NCBI GenBank assembly: GCA_963726785.1
Contig: CAVSDJ010000007.1
Location: 2,790,001-2,854,000, forward strand
Origin: DATEKX01 sp963726785
GTDB lineage: Bacteria > Acidobacteriota > Blastocatellia > UBA7656
Reading direction: 5' to 3'
DNA: 64,000 nt
In this document: positions 1-8,581 of the stretch, piece after piece
How positions within the stretch are numbered: position 1 is the first letter of the stretch
How the letters are laid out: every line of letters starts with the position of its first letter
Notes under the pieces: model-generated
What the model saw: the letters and a program-made list of their open reading frames with translations, nothing else
The model's database searches: none
What the model was told of the DNA's origin: nothing
Position numbers and translations under genes: made by a program

Positions 1-438
1 TATGCCGCGCTCGAAGCGACGTTGAGACTTTACGAGCGCGGCGTCGCAGAATCGGAAATCCCGGTCATTCGCGCGATGGCCCGAACGCGCGATGGTCTAA
101 GCGAGCGGGCGCGGCGCTTCAGCGAAGCAATAAAGCTAATGGCTGGCGAAGGGATCAAGGTCACGATTGAAGACGGCGACTCGGTCATAGGCGGCGGCTC
201 GGCTCCCGAAGTGAAACTGCCGACCGTTTTGATTGCGATTGAGGGTGACGAATTATCCGCGTCGCAAATCGAACAGCGACTGCGCGGCCATCGCGTGCCG
301 ATCATCACTCGCACAGAGCACGACCGGGTACTGATTGACCTGCGCGCCGTTGAGCCGGACGAAGAGGCGATCATGATTGAAGCAATTGCAGGGCTCGCGC
401 AACCCGCGCCTGAGAGCGCGGCATCAGTAGAGGTATAA
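1..438 (+). CDS. selA: L-seryl-tRNA(Sec) selenium transferase, C-terminal part (truncated by window edge)
   Basis: The reading frame is open from the first base and stops at 436-438, so the start lies outside the window. The visible product begins YAALEATLRLYERG and ends with a domain containing GGGSAPEVKLPT and VLIDLRAVEPDEEA, both characteristic of the C-terminal domain of SelA. SelA is a PLP-dependent enzyme that converts seryl-tRNA(Sec) to selenocysteyl-tRNA(Sec) using selenophosphate. The PLP lysine region lies upstream and cannot be checked. No selB or selC is visible in the window. The family call rests on recognised C-terminal motifs and is fairly secure. Confidence 0.85.
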   Translation, partial: YAALEATLRLYERGVAESEIPVIRAMARTRDGLSERARRFSEAIKLMAGEGIKVTIEDGDSVIGGGSAPEVKLPTVLIAIEGDELSASQIEQRLRGHRVPIITRTEHDRVLIDLRAVEPDEEAIMIEAIAGLAQPAPESAASVEV

Positions 439-469
439 TGATTCTAGATTTTTGAGGGGTTTGACTAAA

Positions 470-2104
470 ATGCTTTTTGCGCTTTTCATTCTCATCCAAT
501 CGCAAGAGCCGCCAAGGTTATCCAAACTCGTGATAGCCGCAGCGGTGCTTTTCTTCATTGCAGGCATCTCGCTTCTGATTTACTTTCTTCGCCGCGTTAA
601 AGCGAGCGAAAAAGAGGCCGAAGAAGAATGGAGCATGTCTCGCAGCAGCCTTTTCATCGAACCATCTGCGCCCTCCCAACATACAGGCGTAGATACGGCG
701 AGCGCGCAGCCTCCTCAGATGGAAGAGATTGAGTCTGTGAACATCTCTCCTCAAAGCAGCGAGACGCGCACGCTCGTAAGCGACCCGGCCTTTGAAGAAT
801 TACGCGAGATCGCTCAAATGGAAACTGCGGCTGAGCCGGAAGCGGAACCGCCCGTCGTCCATCCTCGCGCGCACGAACCGGAGATTGCGCGTGAAGAGCG
901 CGGGACTGAAATGCTCGCAAGCCCTCTGGCTGAGGTTGAAACACCTGCGCGACCAGAAGCGCCGCGCGAGACGACGCCTTTTGGGGAAGATATTTGGTCA
1001 GAGCTTGAAAAGAGAGAGCCGGAAATCCCTGCTCCCGCTCAACCCATTGCGCCTGGTCAAACAGCACTGTTGCACTCTCAATTAATCGAACAGGCGAGCG
1101 AATCACAAACCGGCAAGCTTGAACCGGAACCTGATGCGCGAGTCGAGCATCGCGCTCCGCGCGAAACGTTTGAACCGCCGACCATCAAACCCATCACGCC
1201 ACGCGAACAGTCTGAGATGGTGCGCAACCAGCAGCCCGCTCCGCGAGCAACGCGCGATCTTTATGCGGGCAGCCCACGCAATGAGAATGCCCCTGTTTCT
1301 AACACTCGTCTCTACGGCCAGCCACTAGAGAGTGAAGCGCGAGCAGAACAGCAAACATCAACGCCCTACGAACAGCGCGGAACGCGCGAGCTTGCAGCCG
1401 AGCCTGCCGTTTCAGATGTCCGGTCTACACCTATTGGCGAGCCGGTTGAAACTTCTTTCACGCCAGCGCATGTAAATCGAGCGCGCGAGCGAAGAGCGCC
1501 TGCAGGAGCCGTACTCGGTCTGCCAACCGAAGGAGCGCAAGGGCCTATGGTGCTCGGCACGCCTGTGAGATCGAAAGATGAAATTGGCATCGGCGAATTG
1601 ACTCGCTACGGTAAGCCGCTTGTAAAAGACGGCGGGCGCGCAGGAACGATTGCGCTGCTGCTTGTGATTCTAATCATAGGCAGCGCTTTGGCCGCTTACC
1701 TGTTCGTGCCATCTGTGAATTCGCAGGTCAATGCATGGGTAGCGCGCATGCGCGGCGTTGATCCCAACCGTTCGTCACTGTCTGGCGATCCAAAGGCGAT
1801 GATATTCGCTTCGCGCGTTCCCGAAACAAACAAGAATATGGTCAAAGCGAAAGGCACGGTTGATAACATCTCAAAGGAAACGCTCGAAGCGCTGGCTATA
1901 GAAATAAGGCTCGAACGCGCGAACAATCAGTCGCCGGAAGTACGCACCATACCGATCAACCCTGAGCAACTTGAGCCGAACGGGCACGGGGTTTATGAAT
2001 TCGAGTATGACGGCAACCGCGAGACGGGATTTGTCAGATACACGATCACGCGATTGTTGAGCAACGGCAACGAATTGAGATACACCAGCCCCGGACAGAG
2101 ATAG
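470..2104 (+). CDS. Hypothetical protein with two membrane segments and a long Pro/Glu-rich linker
   Basis: I do not recognise the family. A TTG at 452 is in frame, but the ATG at 470 is preceded by GAGGGG (454-459) at a good distance, so I chose it. The protein has a hydrophobic segment near residues 18-40. A low-complexity stretch of roughly 330 residues rich in Glu, Pro, Ala and Arg follows. A second membrane segment (AGTIALLLVILIIGSALAAY) lies at about residues 390-410, and a C-terminal domain of about 110 residues follows. That last domain contains VKAKGTVDNISKETLEAL and a beta-rich tail, which resembles FxLYD-type or similar periplasmic domains. The linker composition suggests a spanning or scaffold protein. 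It is probably independent of selA and pilT. Confidence 0.7.
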   Translation: MLFALFILIQSQEPPRLSKLVIAAAVLFFIAGISLLIYFLRRVKASEKEAEEEWSMSRSSLFIEPSAPSQHTGVDTASAQPPQMEEIESVNISPQSSETRTLVSDPAFEELREIAQMETAAEPEAEPPVVHPRAHEPEIAREERGTEMLASPLAEVETPARPEAPRETTPFGEDIWSELEKREPEIPAPAQPIAPGQTALLHSQLIEQASESQTGKLEPEPDARVEHRAPRETFEPPTIKPITPREQSEMVRNQQPAPRATRDLYAGSPRNENAPVSNTRLYGQPLESEARAEQQTSTPYEQRGTRELAAEPAVSDVRSTPIGEPVETSFTPAHVNRARERRAPAGAVLGLPTEGAQGPMVLGTPVRSKDEIGIGELTRYGKPLVKDGGRAGTIALLLVILIIGSALAAYLFVPSVNSQVNAWVARMRGVDPNRSSLSGDPKAMIFASRVPETNKNMVKAKGTVDNISKETLEALAIEIRLERANNQSPEVRTIPINPEQLEPNGHGVYEFEYDGNRETGFVRYTITRLLSNGNELRYTSPGQR

Positions 2105-2224
2105 GGGCCGTGTGTCAGGGGTCGGGGGCCGGTGTTAAGGCCAGGTCATCTGACCCATTAATATAGATTGATTTACTGTAGAGATTCTCTGTACCGGCCC
2201 TCGACCTCCGGCACCTGACCCCTA
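2103..2224. repeat. Imperfect inverted repeat in the gap before pilT
   Basis: The left arm (2103-2134, containing gtcaggggtcgggggccggt) and right arm (2192-2224, containing accggccctcgacctccgg) are near-complementary, with a few mismatches and bulges around an A+T-rich centre. The G+C-rich arms look like a dispersed palindromic element rather than a simple terminator, because no U-run follows. The remaining gap to 2446 shows no open frame or convincing promoter. Confidence 0.6.
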
Positions 2225-2446
2225 TTTTATTACTGTTGCTCCGTGTTGGAGTTGGGCTTATAATACGAGCGCTGGAGGTCAGGCCCGCTCATCATCCGGC
2301 CAATCTTTCGGCGAATGCCCCTCCTCATTCATCTTCAATCCCGACCTGTGTCGAAGTCGGGCGCACTCTGAAAACTATCTTGAACTGAATAATCGCGGAC
2401 GGTCCCCGTGTTATTTCATTAGTCAAGCTTTGCGAGGCAATAGCTA

Positions 2447-3655
2447 ATGTCACCCAGCATTGATCAACTGCTGACCATCGCGTGCAGCAAGGGCGCATCC
2501 GACTTGCATATCAAGGCCGGGAGCTTTCCCTTCATGCGCATCAACGGCGAGCTTCAACCGATGGTCGAAGCACAGCGACTTTCTGCCGAAGACACGCTCA
2601 ACATGGCGTTTTCGATAATGAATAACCGGCAGAAGCAGCGCTTCGGCGAGAGTTCCGAAATTGACATCGCTTATGGCGTATCGGGACTGGGTCGCTTCCG
2701 TTGCAACATATTTCAACAGCGCGGCACAGTAGGCATGGTACTGCGCGTGATACCGACGACGGTGCGCACGACAGAAGAATTGCGATTGCCGACCGTGATC
2801 GAAAAGATAGCCGACGAGCCTCGCGGACTCGTGCTGGTCACAGGCTCGACGGGGTCTGGCAAATCAACCACGCTCGCAGCGATGATTGATTACATGAACC
2901 GCATGCGCACGGGCCACATCGTAACCATCGAAGACCCAATCGAATTTCTTCATCGCGACAAAAAATCTTATGTGAATCAGCGCGAGGTGGACGTTGACAC
3001 GCGGAGCTTTTCCGAAGCCCTTCGCGGCGCGCTGCGCCAGGACCCGGACGTTATACTCGTGGGCGAAATGCGCGACTACGAGACTATCGAGACGGCGCTG
3101 ACGGCAGCCGAAACAGGTCACCTCGTCTTATCAACACTGCACACGCTCGACGCGACTGAAACGATCAATCGAATAGTTTCGGTCTTTCCGCCGCACCAGC
3201 AGCGCGCAGTCCGTTTGCAACTCGGCAGCGTGCTCAGGGCAGTAATCTCGATGAGGCTGGTGCGCGCGGCGGAATCCATTCAAGGCCGCGTCCCTGCCGT
3301 CGAAGTCATGATTGTTACTCCGTACATTCGAGACTGCATTATTCACCCGGAGAAGACCGCGCTGATACGCGATGCGATAGCGCAGGGCACATCGCAATAC
3401 GGGATGCAGACCTTCGACCAGTCGTTGTTTGATTTGTATTCTCGCGGGTTGATAACATACGAAGAGGCGCTCAACTGCGCGACTAACGCCGATGAATTCA
3501 AGCTGAGAGTGGCTGGAGTAAGATCGGTTTCGGATCAAGCGCGCGAAGACATGGAGCGGTCGCGCAAACGCACAGGCCCGCTCGATGCCTCGCGGCCCGA
3601 AACCAAACAATTTGTCAATTGGCTTTTAGAAGGCACAGAGCAAGTAACAAGATGA
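2447..3655 (+). CDS. pilT: Type IV pilus twitching-motility ATPase PilT
   Basis: The 402-residue protein is a PilT/PilU-type AAA+ ATPase that powers type IV pilus retraction at the inner-membrane base. The N-terminal PAS-like domain (SDLHIKAGSFPFMRINGEL) is followed by the Walker A motif GSTGSGKSTT near residue 132, the Asp box TIEDPIEF, the Walker B segment DVILVGEMRD and the His box HLVLSTLHT. The length is slightly above the usual ~350 because of a charged C-terminal tail. Its stop overlaps the recX start (ATGA), so the two are translationally coupled. PilT rather than PilB is favoured by length and by the GEMRD form of the Walker B. PilU cannot be excluded. Confidence 0.92.
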   Translation: MSPSIDQLLTIACSKGASDLHIKAGSFPFMRINGELQPMVEAQRLSAEDTLNMAFSIMNNRQKQRFGESSEIDIAYGVSGLGRFRCNIFQQRGTVGMVLRVIPTTVRTTEELRLPTVIEKIADEPRGLVLVTGSTGSGKSTTLAAMIDYMNRMRTGHIVTIEDPIEFLHRDKKSYVNQREVDVDTRSFSEALRGALRQDPDVILVGEMRDYETIETALTAAETGHLVLSTLHTLDATETINRIVSVFPPHQQRAVRLQLGSVLRAVISMRLVRAAESIQGRVPAVEVMIVTPYIRDCIIHPEKTALIRDAIAQGTSQYGMQTFDQSLFDLYSRGLITYEEALNCATNADEFKLRVAGVRSVSDQAREDMERSRKRTGPLDASRPETKQFVNWLLEGTEQVTR

Positions 3656-4236
3656 AACCCGAAAGCGCGGGCGAAAGCAGTCCTGCGCGCGGGCGAAATC
3701 AATCGGTTGAGGATGAAGATAGCGGCCAACAGAAAGCGCAAAAATCGAATGTTGACAAAACACGCGCGCGCATTTTTGCGAGGGCAATCAACGTACTGGC
3801 CGCGCGCCCTCGCAGCGAACGGCAATTGCGCGAGCGATTGCTCGCAAAGCCCTGGGCCGAGCCTGCGCTCGTTGATGAGTGCATAGCGAAACTGAAAGAG
3901 CTGGGCTATGTCAATGACAGTTTGTTTGCGCACAACTACGCAAGCTCGCGCGTGAACGTGAAGCCCGTAGGCAGGTCGAGGCTGGCGCGCGAGTTGGCCG
4001 GTAAGAAAGTCGAGCGGCAGACGATAAATAAAGCGCTCGACACAGTGTTTGAAGAAGTAGACGAAGGAACGTTGATAGATCGAGCGATTGAAAAACGCAT
4101 TCGCACGCACGGTCGCCCCAGAGACAGAAACGATGCGAAGCGAATGTTCGATTACCTGGCGCGACTGGGTTTCGGCTACGATTTGATAATAAAAAAGCTC
4201 CAGGCCCTTAGAGCACAGATTGAAGAGGACGAATGA
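3652..4236 (+). CDS. recX: Regulatory protein RecX
   Basis: RecX binds RecA filaments and modulates recombination and the SOS response. The start ATG at 3652 overlaps the pilT stop. The protein has a charged, low-complexity N-terminus of about 40 residues. The RecX three-helix repeats follow: LAARPRSERQLRERLLAK, then LVDECIAKLKELGYVNDSLF, and later KRMFDYLARLGFGYDLI. The length of 194 residues is typical. The coupling to pilT is unusual, since recX often follows recA. No recA or lexA is visible here. Confidence 0.88.
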   Translation: MKPESAGESSPARGRNQSVEDEDSGQQKAQKSNVDKTRARIFARAINVLAARPRSERQLRERLLAKPWAEPALVDECIAKLKELGYVNDSLFAHNYASSRVNVKPVGRSRLARELAGKKVERQTINKALDTVFEEVDEGTLIDRAIEKRIRTHGRPRDRNDAKRMFDYLARLGFGYDLIIKKLQALRAQIEEDE

Positions 4237-4324
4237 ATATTTTAGATTTTGGATTTTGGATTGAAAAACGACGCGCGGAGTTTTGCGTCAGCAATCTAAA
4301 ATCTAAAATCTAAAATCTAAAATA
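4237..4324. repeat. A+T-rich inverted repeat built from TTTTAGATT units
   Basis: The left arm reads attttagattttggatttt and the right arm contains four copies of an 8-bp atctaaaa unit, so the arms pair across a short G+C-rich loop (cgacgcgcgg). It fills most of the gap between recX and the PilZ gene. It resembles dispersed intergenic repeats and could fold into a hairpin in RNA. Function is unknown. Confidence 0.7.
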
Positions 4325-4339
4325 CGAAGTGGGATTTCG

Positions 4340-5050
4340 ATGAGGTACGGCAAAGACAGGCGAGAAGCCAAACGAATCAGCTACATCTGCGAAGTAGAGT
4401 GCGAAGGCATCGGCATTAATCGCCTTGCCACGCGCATCACCGACCTGAGCACGACCGGCGCTTTCATTGATTCGATGACCTGCTTCACGCAAGGCACGAT
4501 TCTTAAAATCAAATTCCGCATCAAGGACATACCTATAGAGGCCGAATGCGAAGTTCGATACAGCATGCCGCAGATGGGCATGGGCGTGCGTTTTTTGGAT
4601 TTGAAACCTGCTTATCTCACCGCACTTGAACACCTCATCGAAGGCAAGCCGCTGGTTCTCGTCCCTCCTGTTGAAGCGAAGCCGCCTGAGATCGAACAAC
4701 CTGAAATAACCCCTCCGCGAGGTCGAAGCGGGCTGCTCGGCAACTTTGCAGTCGTGAGCCTCTTCGATATCATTCAAATAATTGAGAACAACAAGCTGAC
4801 CGGCGCGCTTGTCATCATATCGCCTGTTGCGAAGGGAGAGCTTCACTTCGGCGAAGGGCTGATCGTTGGAGCGAAGTCCGGCTCAATCAGAGGTCAGGAT
4901 GCGCTCCTCAATTTTTTGGACGTGACCGAAGGCACATTTGTATTTAACAGGTCAGAGACCGAATACGAACACACGATTCGAGCGACATCCAACATGGGCT
5001 TGATGCTAGACCTGCTGCGCCTCAAAGACGAAGAAGCCGCTTTTCAATAA
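4340..5050 (+). CDS. PilZ domain plus DUF4388 protein
   Basis: The N-terminal ~105 residues form a PilZ domain with the c-di-GMP-binding signatures RREAKR (the RxxxR motif, residues 7-12) and DLSTTG (the D/NxSxxG motif). The C-terminal ~110 residues match DUF4388, starting GLLGNFAVVSLFDIIQIIE, a domain common in gliding and type IV pilus regulatory proteins of delta-proteobacteria and acidobacteria. The two domains are joined by a Pro/Glu linker. A c-di-GMP effector linked to surface motility is inferred and fits the nearby pilT. The gene stands alone after a repeat and ends at a strong hairpin. Confidence 0.85.
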   Translation: MRYGKDRREAKRISYICEVECEGIGINRLATRITDLSTTGAFIDSMTCFTQGTILKIKFRIKDIPIEAECEVRYSMPQMGMGVRFLDLKPAYLTALEHLIEGKPLVLVPPVEAKPPEIEQPEITPPRGRSGLLGNFAVVSLFDIIQIIENNKLTGALVIISPVAKGELHFGEGLIVGAKSGSIRGQDALLNFLDVTEGTFVFNRSETEYEHTIRATSNMGLMLDLLRLKDEEAAFQ

Positions 5051-5053
5051 GTC

Positions 5054-5137
5054 AAAACAGTACCGCGAGCGATAGCAAACGGGTGAGTATTGAGACTGAC
5101 TTGCCCACCCGTTTGCTATCGCTCGCGGTACTGTTTT
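5054..5137. terminator. 32-bp perfect inverted repeat with T-run, likely terminator
   Basis: The arms at 5054-5085 and 5106-5137 are perfectly complementary (core cagtaccgcgagcgatagca) around a 20-nt loop, and the right arm ends in TTTTT. The position, four bases after the PilZ stop, fits a rho-independent terminator. The very long perfect stem is unusual for a simple terminator and may mark a dispersed palindromic element. Confidence 0.75.
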
Positions 5138-5163
5138 TGTGACCTACTCCGATTTGCTATAAT
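5137..5163 (+). promoter_or_regulatory. Possible sigma-70 promoter of alaS
   Basis: TTGTGA (5137-5142) and a perfect TATAAT (5158-5163) lie just upstream of alaS. The 15-bp spacer is short, so strength is doubtful. No T-box or other leader structure was recognised. Confidence 0.3.
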
Positions 5164-5198
5164 TATAATTTCAAATATCAATGACAAAGATGACTATT

Positions 5199-7892
5199 AT
5201 GACCGGACAAGAGATAAGACAGAAGTTTTTAGATTATTTTGCCGCGCGCCAGCATCGCGTGGTGCGAAGTTCACCCTTATTGCCTGCCAATGACCCGACG
5301 CTGCTGTTTACAAACGCGGGCATGAATCAGTTCAAGGACGTTTTTCTGGGGCACGAAAAACGCGATTACAAACGCGCCGTCTCGTCTCAGAAGTGTGTGC
5401 GAGCGGGCGGCAAACACAACGACCTGGACGAAGTTGGCCGAACGGCTCGCCATCATACGTTCTTCGAGATGCTCGGCAATTTCTCGTTCGGCGATTATTT
5501 CAAAAAGGAAGCCATCTATTTCGCGTGGGACTTGCTCATCAACGAATTCGGGCTTGACCCTCGGCGCATGTGGTTCAGCATTTTTGAAGGCGACCAGGAA
5601 GTCGGAGCCGACGAAGAGGCTGCGCGTTACTGGGAACAGGTGGGCGCGCCAGCCGAGCGAATACTGCGCTTTGGTCGCAAAGACAATTTCTGGCAGATGG
5701 GCGAGACAGGGCCGTGCGGGCCTTGCTCGGAGATTCACTACTATCAGGGTGAGCACCCTGAAGACCCTGAATTCAACCGCGCCGATCTTGTGAACGGGCC
5801 GGGCGATACGACGATGGAGATATGGAACCTTGTCTTCATGCAGTTCAACCGCTCGAAAGTCGGTGAGAATGAATATAAACTCGACCCGCTGCCTGCGCCT
5901 TCCGTTGATACGGGTATGGGGCTTGAACGCCTTGCTGCCGTGCTTCAAGGCGTGAAATCGAATTACGATACTGACCTCATCAAACCGATCATTGATTTCA
6001 TCGCTGACCTGGCGGGCAAACAGTACGTCTACGATTCAGATGAAGGCATGTCGATGCGAGTGATCGCAGACCACGCGCGCACAACGGCTTTTGCGATTGC
6101 AGATGGCATAGCGCCCGGCAACGTCGGAAGAAATTATGTGCTGCGCAAAATCATGCGCCGCGCGATCTATCACGGCGTAAAGGGACTCGGCTTGAAATCG
6201 CCGTTCTTCTACAAAGTCACGGACTTTGTTGTTAATTTGATGGGCGAGCCATACCCTGAACTAATCCATTCGCGTTCGTCAATCGAACAAACGGTGCGCG
6301 GCGAAGAACAGCGATTCAGCCGCATACTCAACGTGGGCGAGCCGAGACTTGAAGAACTGTTCGAGCGTTACGCTCCGGCAGCGCCGCCGATAATCGAGCT
6401 TGCTCGGACTTACGACACTTATGGCGTGCCGCGCGATTTGATTCGCGTCGTGCTCGGCCAGCACGGCACAGAGATTGACGAGGATTCGTTCAACGAGCAA
6501 TTCGACGAAGCGCTGCGCGAGATTCAACAACAGACGGGCGCTTCGATGGCCGAAACGACATCAGCGCGTCGCACAAAAGAGATCTATTCAAAAGCGGCTG
6601 CGCCACTGGCGCGCACGGCGTTTACCGGCTATCAGGAAACAGAGACTGCTAACGCCGAAGTGCTTGCGATCATCGTCGGCGATGAAGAGCGCTCTACGTT
6701 GACAGCAGGCGAAACGGGCGAAGTCATACTTGATCGCACGCCGTTTTATTCGGAAGCGGGCGGGCAAATGGGCGACAACGGCGTGCTTGAAAACGACAAC
6801 GCGCTTGCAACTGTTGAAGACGCTTACTCGGTCGTGACCGGCTATTATCTTCACAAAACGAAAGTCGAACGGGGCGAAATCCGCGTGGGCGACCGTATCA
6901 CAGCGCGGGTTGATGCGGAGCGCCGCCGCCGAATCAAGGCTAATCACACGGGCACGCACCTTTTGCACGCAGCGCTCAGAGAAGTGCTCGGCCCGCACGT
7001 CAAGCAGGCCGGGTCGCTGGTCGCGCCCGACCGTTTGCGATTCGACTTCACGCATTACGCGCCGATGTCCGAAGAAGAGATTGCAGAGATAGAGCGGCTG
7101 GTCAACACAGAGGTGTTGCAGAATCGCGCTGTCGAGACTGAACTCAAACCTCTCGAAGAAGCGTTAAGCTCGGGGGCTATGGCGTTGTTCGGGGAGAAGT
7201 ACGCTTCAGAAGTTCGCGTGGTCAGCGTGCCGGGATTTTCAACCGAGTTGTGCGGCGGCACGCACGTTCACGCGACCGGAGACATCGGGCCGTTCAAGAT
7301 CACAAGCGATCAATCAATCGCAGCGGGCGTGCGCCGCCTTGAAGCCATTACGGCTGATGCGGCAGTCGCTCGGCTGCAAACCGACGAGCATATCATCAAA
7401 CAAGTGAGCGACCGCTTGAAGACAAAAGCTGAAGAGATTCCTGCGCAAGTTGACAAGCTCATCGAGCAGGTGCGCCGCTACGAACGCGAGCTTGAGCAAT
7501 TGAAATTGAAGATGGCGCAATCAGAAGCTTCGGAAGCTGTTGAAAGCGCGCGCGAGGTCGGCGGCATTCGCGTGCTCGCTCGCCGCGTGTCGGATTTGGA
7601 CGCGAATGGAATGCGCCAGCTTGCCGATGCGCTCTCGCAAAAACTCAAGTCAGGCGTAGTCGTGCTGGGGCAGGCGAACAATGGCAAAGCGTCGCTCGTG
7701 GCTCGCGTGACGGACGATCTGACGAAGCGGTTGAACGCGGGCCAGATCATCCGCGAAGTATCTGCGGTTGTCGGCGGCAAAGGCGGCGGCAAAGCCGATA
7801 TGGCGACAGGCGGCGGAACCGCGCCCGAAAAGTTAGATGAAGCGTTGGATGCAAGCTACGAGATGGTCGGGCGAATGCTCGACGCGAAGTAG
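5199..7892 (+). CDS. alaS: Alanyl-tRNA synthetase
   Basis: This class II synthetase charges tRNA(Ala) in the cytoplasm. Three in-frame ATGs occur (5181, 5190, 5199). The third gives the family-typical start MTGQEIRQKFLDYFA and a length of about 897 residues. The aminoacylation domain carries SSPLLPANDPTLLFTNAGMN and the GETGPCGPCSEI segment. The editing domain has the metal site HTGTHLLH near residue 583 and CGGTH near residue 684. The C-terminal DHHA1 domain ends with VGGKGGGKADMATGGG. All catalytic landmarks are present, so the gene looks intact. It is a single-gene transcription unit between a strong hairpin and the antitoxin gene. Confidence 0.97.
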   Translation: MTGQEIRQKFLDYFAARQHRVVRSSPLLPANDPTLLFTNAGMNQFKDVFLGHEKRDYKRAVSSQKCVRAGGKHNDLDEVGRTARHHTFFEMLGNFSFGDYFKKEAIYFAWDLLINEFGLDPRRMWFSIFEGDQEVGADEEAARYWEQVGAPAERILRFGRKDNFWQMGETGPCGPCSEIHYYQGEHPEDPEFNRADLVNGPGDTTMEIWNLVFMQFNRSKVGENEYKLDPLPAPSVDTGMGLERLAAVLQGVKSNYDTDLIKPIIDFIADLAGKQYVYDSDEGMSMRVIADHARTTAFAIADGIAPGNVGRNYVLRKIMRRAIYHGVKGLGLKSPFFYKVTDFVVNLMGEPYPELIHSRSSIEQTVRGEEQRFSRILNVGEPRLEELFERYAPAAPPIIELARTYDTYGVPRDLIRVVLGQHGTEIDEDSFNEQFDEALREIQQQTGASMAETTSARRTKEIYSKAAAPLARTAFTGYQETETANAEVLAIIVGDEERSTLTAGETGEVILDRTPFYSEAGGQMGDNGVLENDNALATVEDAYSVVTGYYLHKTKVERGEIRVGDRITARVDAERRRRIKANHTGTHLLHAALREVLGPHVKQAGSLVAPDRLRFDFTHYAPMSEEEIAEIERLVNTEVLQNRAVETELKPLEEALSSGAMALFGEKYASEVRVVSVPGFSTELCGGTHVHATGDIGPFKITSDQSIAAGVRRLEAITADAAVARLQTDEHIIKQVSDRLKTKAEEIPAQVDKLIEQVRRYERELEQLKLKMAQSEASEAVESAREVGGIRVLARRVSDLDANGMRQLADALSQKLKSGVVVLGQANNGKASLVARVTDDLTKRLNAGQIIREVSAVVGGKGGGKADMATGGGTAPEKLDEALDASYEMVGRMLDAK

Positions 7893-7933
7893 ATCAACAT
7901 GATTAAGTGTTGCTGCTTGATGAGGTGATAACG

Positions 7934-8161
7934 ATGCTGAAGTCTGTAGAAGGCATATATCGCGATGGCAAAGTTGAATTATTAGAGATGCCGGATGATA
8001 TTGGCGAATCGAGGGTGATAGTAACGTTCCTACCGGAAGGCAAAGTGGATTTACGCGCGCGCGGTATTGACGAAAAGCAAGCTACTGAACTTCGCGCCAG
8101 ACTGCAAACTTTTGCCGAAGATTGGGAGTTACCTGAGATGGAGGCTTACGATGCCCTATAG
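7934..8161 (+). CDS. DUF104/AF2212-like small protein, probable antitoxin
   Basis: The ATG at 7934 is preceded by GAGGTG (7922-7927) at good spacing, so the in-frame TTG at 7907 is rejected. The 75-residue product starts MLKSVEGIYRDGKVELLE, a beta-hairpin motif typical of the DUF104/AF2212 family that often accompanies PIN or MazF toxins. The C-terminal half is acidic and helical. Its stop lies 11 bases inside the next gene, a MazF-like toxin frame, which supports a type II toxin-antitoxin pair. Direct neutralisation of the toxin is inferred, not shown. Confidence 0.75.
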   Translation: MLKSVEGIYRDGKVELLEMPDDIGESRVIVTFLPEGKVDLRARGIDEKQATELRARLQTFAEDWELPEMEAYDAL

Positions 8162-8499
8162 TCGGGGCGAAGTTGTGCTTGTGTTGTTTCCTGATTCTAA
8201 CCTCCGCACTGCAAAGCGTCGCCCCGCGCTTGTAGTGCAAGCTAATAACCTGAGGACAGGATTATCTCAGACCATCGTGGCGATGATCACCAGCAATCTC
8301 AATCGTGCTGGACACGTTAGCCGAGTGAGCATATCGCTTACGACTGCCGAAGGTCAGCAAACAGGTTTGCTGACAGATTCAGTTATGTATGTTAGATAAC
8401 CTTGCAACAATTCTTGATGCAGCAATAGACCGCAGCCTTGGCTCATTGTCCGACATGACTTTAGTAGACGCTGCGCTTCACCATACTTTGGAGATATAA
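8151..8499 (+). pseudogene. MazF/PemK-family toxin, frameshifted near the 3' end
   Basis: MazF enzymes are sequence-specific ribonucleases. The frame opens at ATG 8151 with MPYSRGEVVLVLFPDSN and RRPALVVQANN, standard MazF N-terminal motifs, and runs to a TAA at 8397-8399 after LLTDSVMYVR. The family's conserved C-terminus continues in the next frame from 8395 as DNLATILDAAIDRSLGSLSD through LHHTLEI, stopping at 8497-8499. One base gained or two lost near 8390-8395 explains the break. The toxin is therefore either inactivated or affected by a sequencing error. The antitoxin upstream is intact. Confidence 0.8.
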
Positions 8500-8541
8500 A
8501 ACAACGAGGCTTACAATTAAATTGTAAGCCTCGTTGTTTTT
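8498..8541. terminator. Bidirectional terminator between convergent genes
   Basis: A 19-bp stem (aaacaacgaggcttacaat paired with its complement) closes on a 4-base loop and is flanked by A-rich and T-rich runs on either side. It lies between the toxin gene (plus) and the TonB-dependent receptor gene (minus), so it can serve both directions. Confidence 0.85.
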
Positions 8542-8581
8542 GCCCGCTACAATTCGCAGCAGTATTGATCCATCATCAGGT

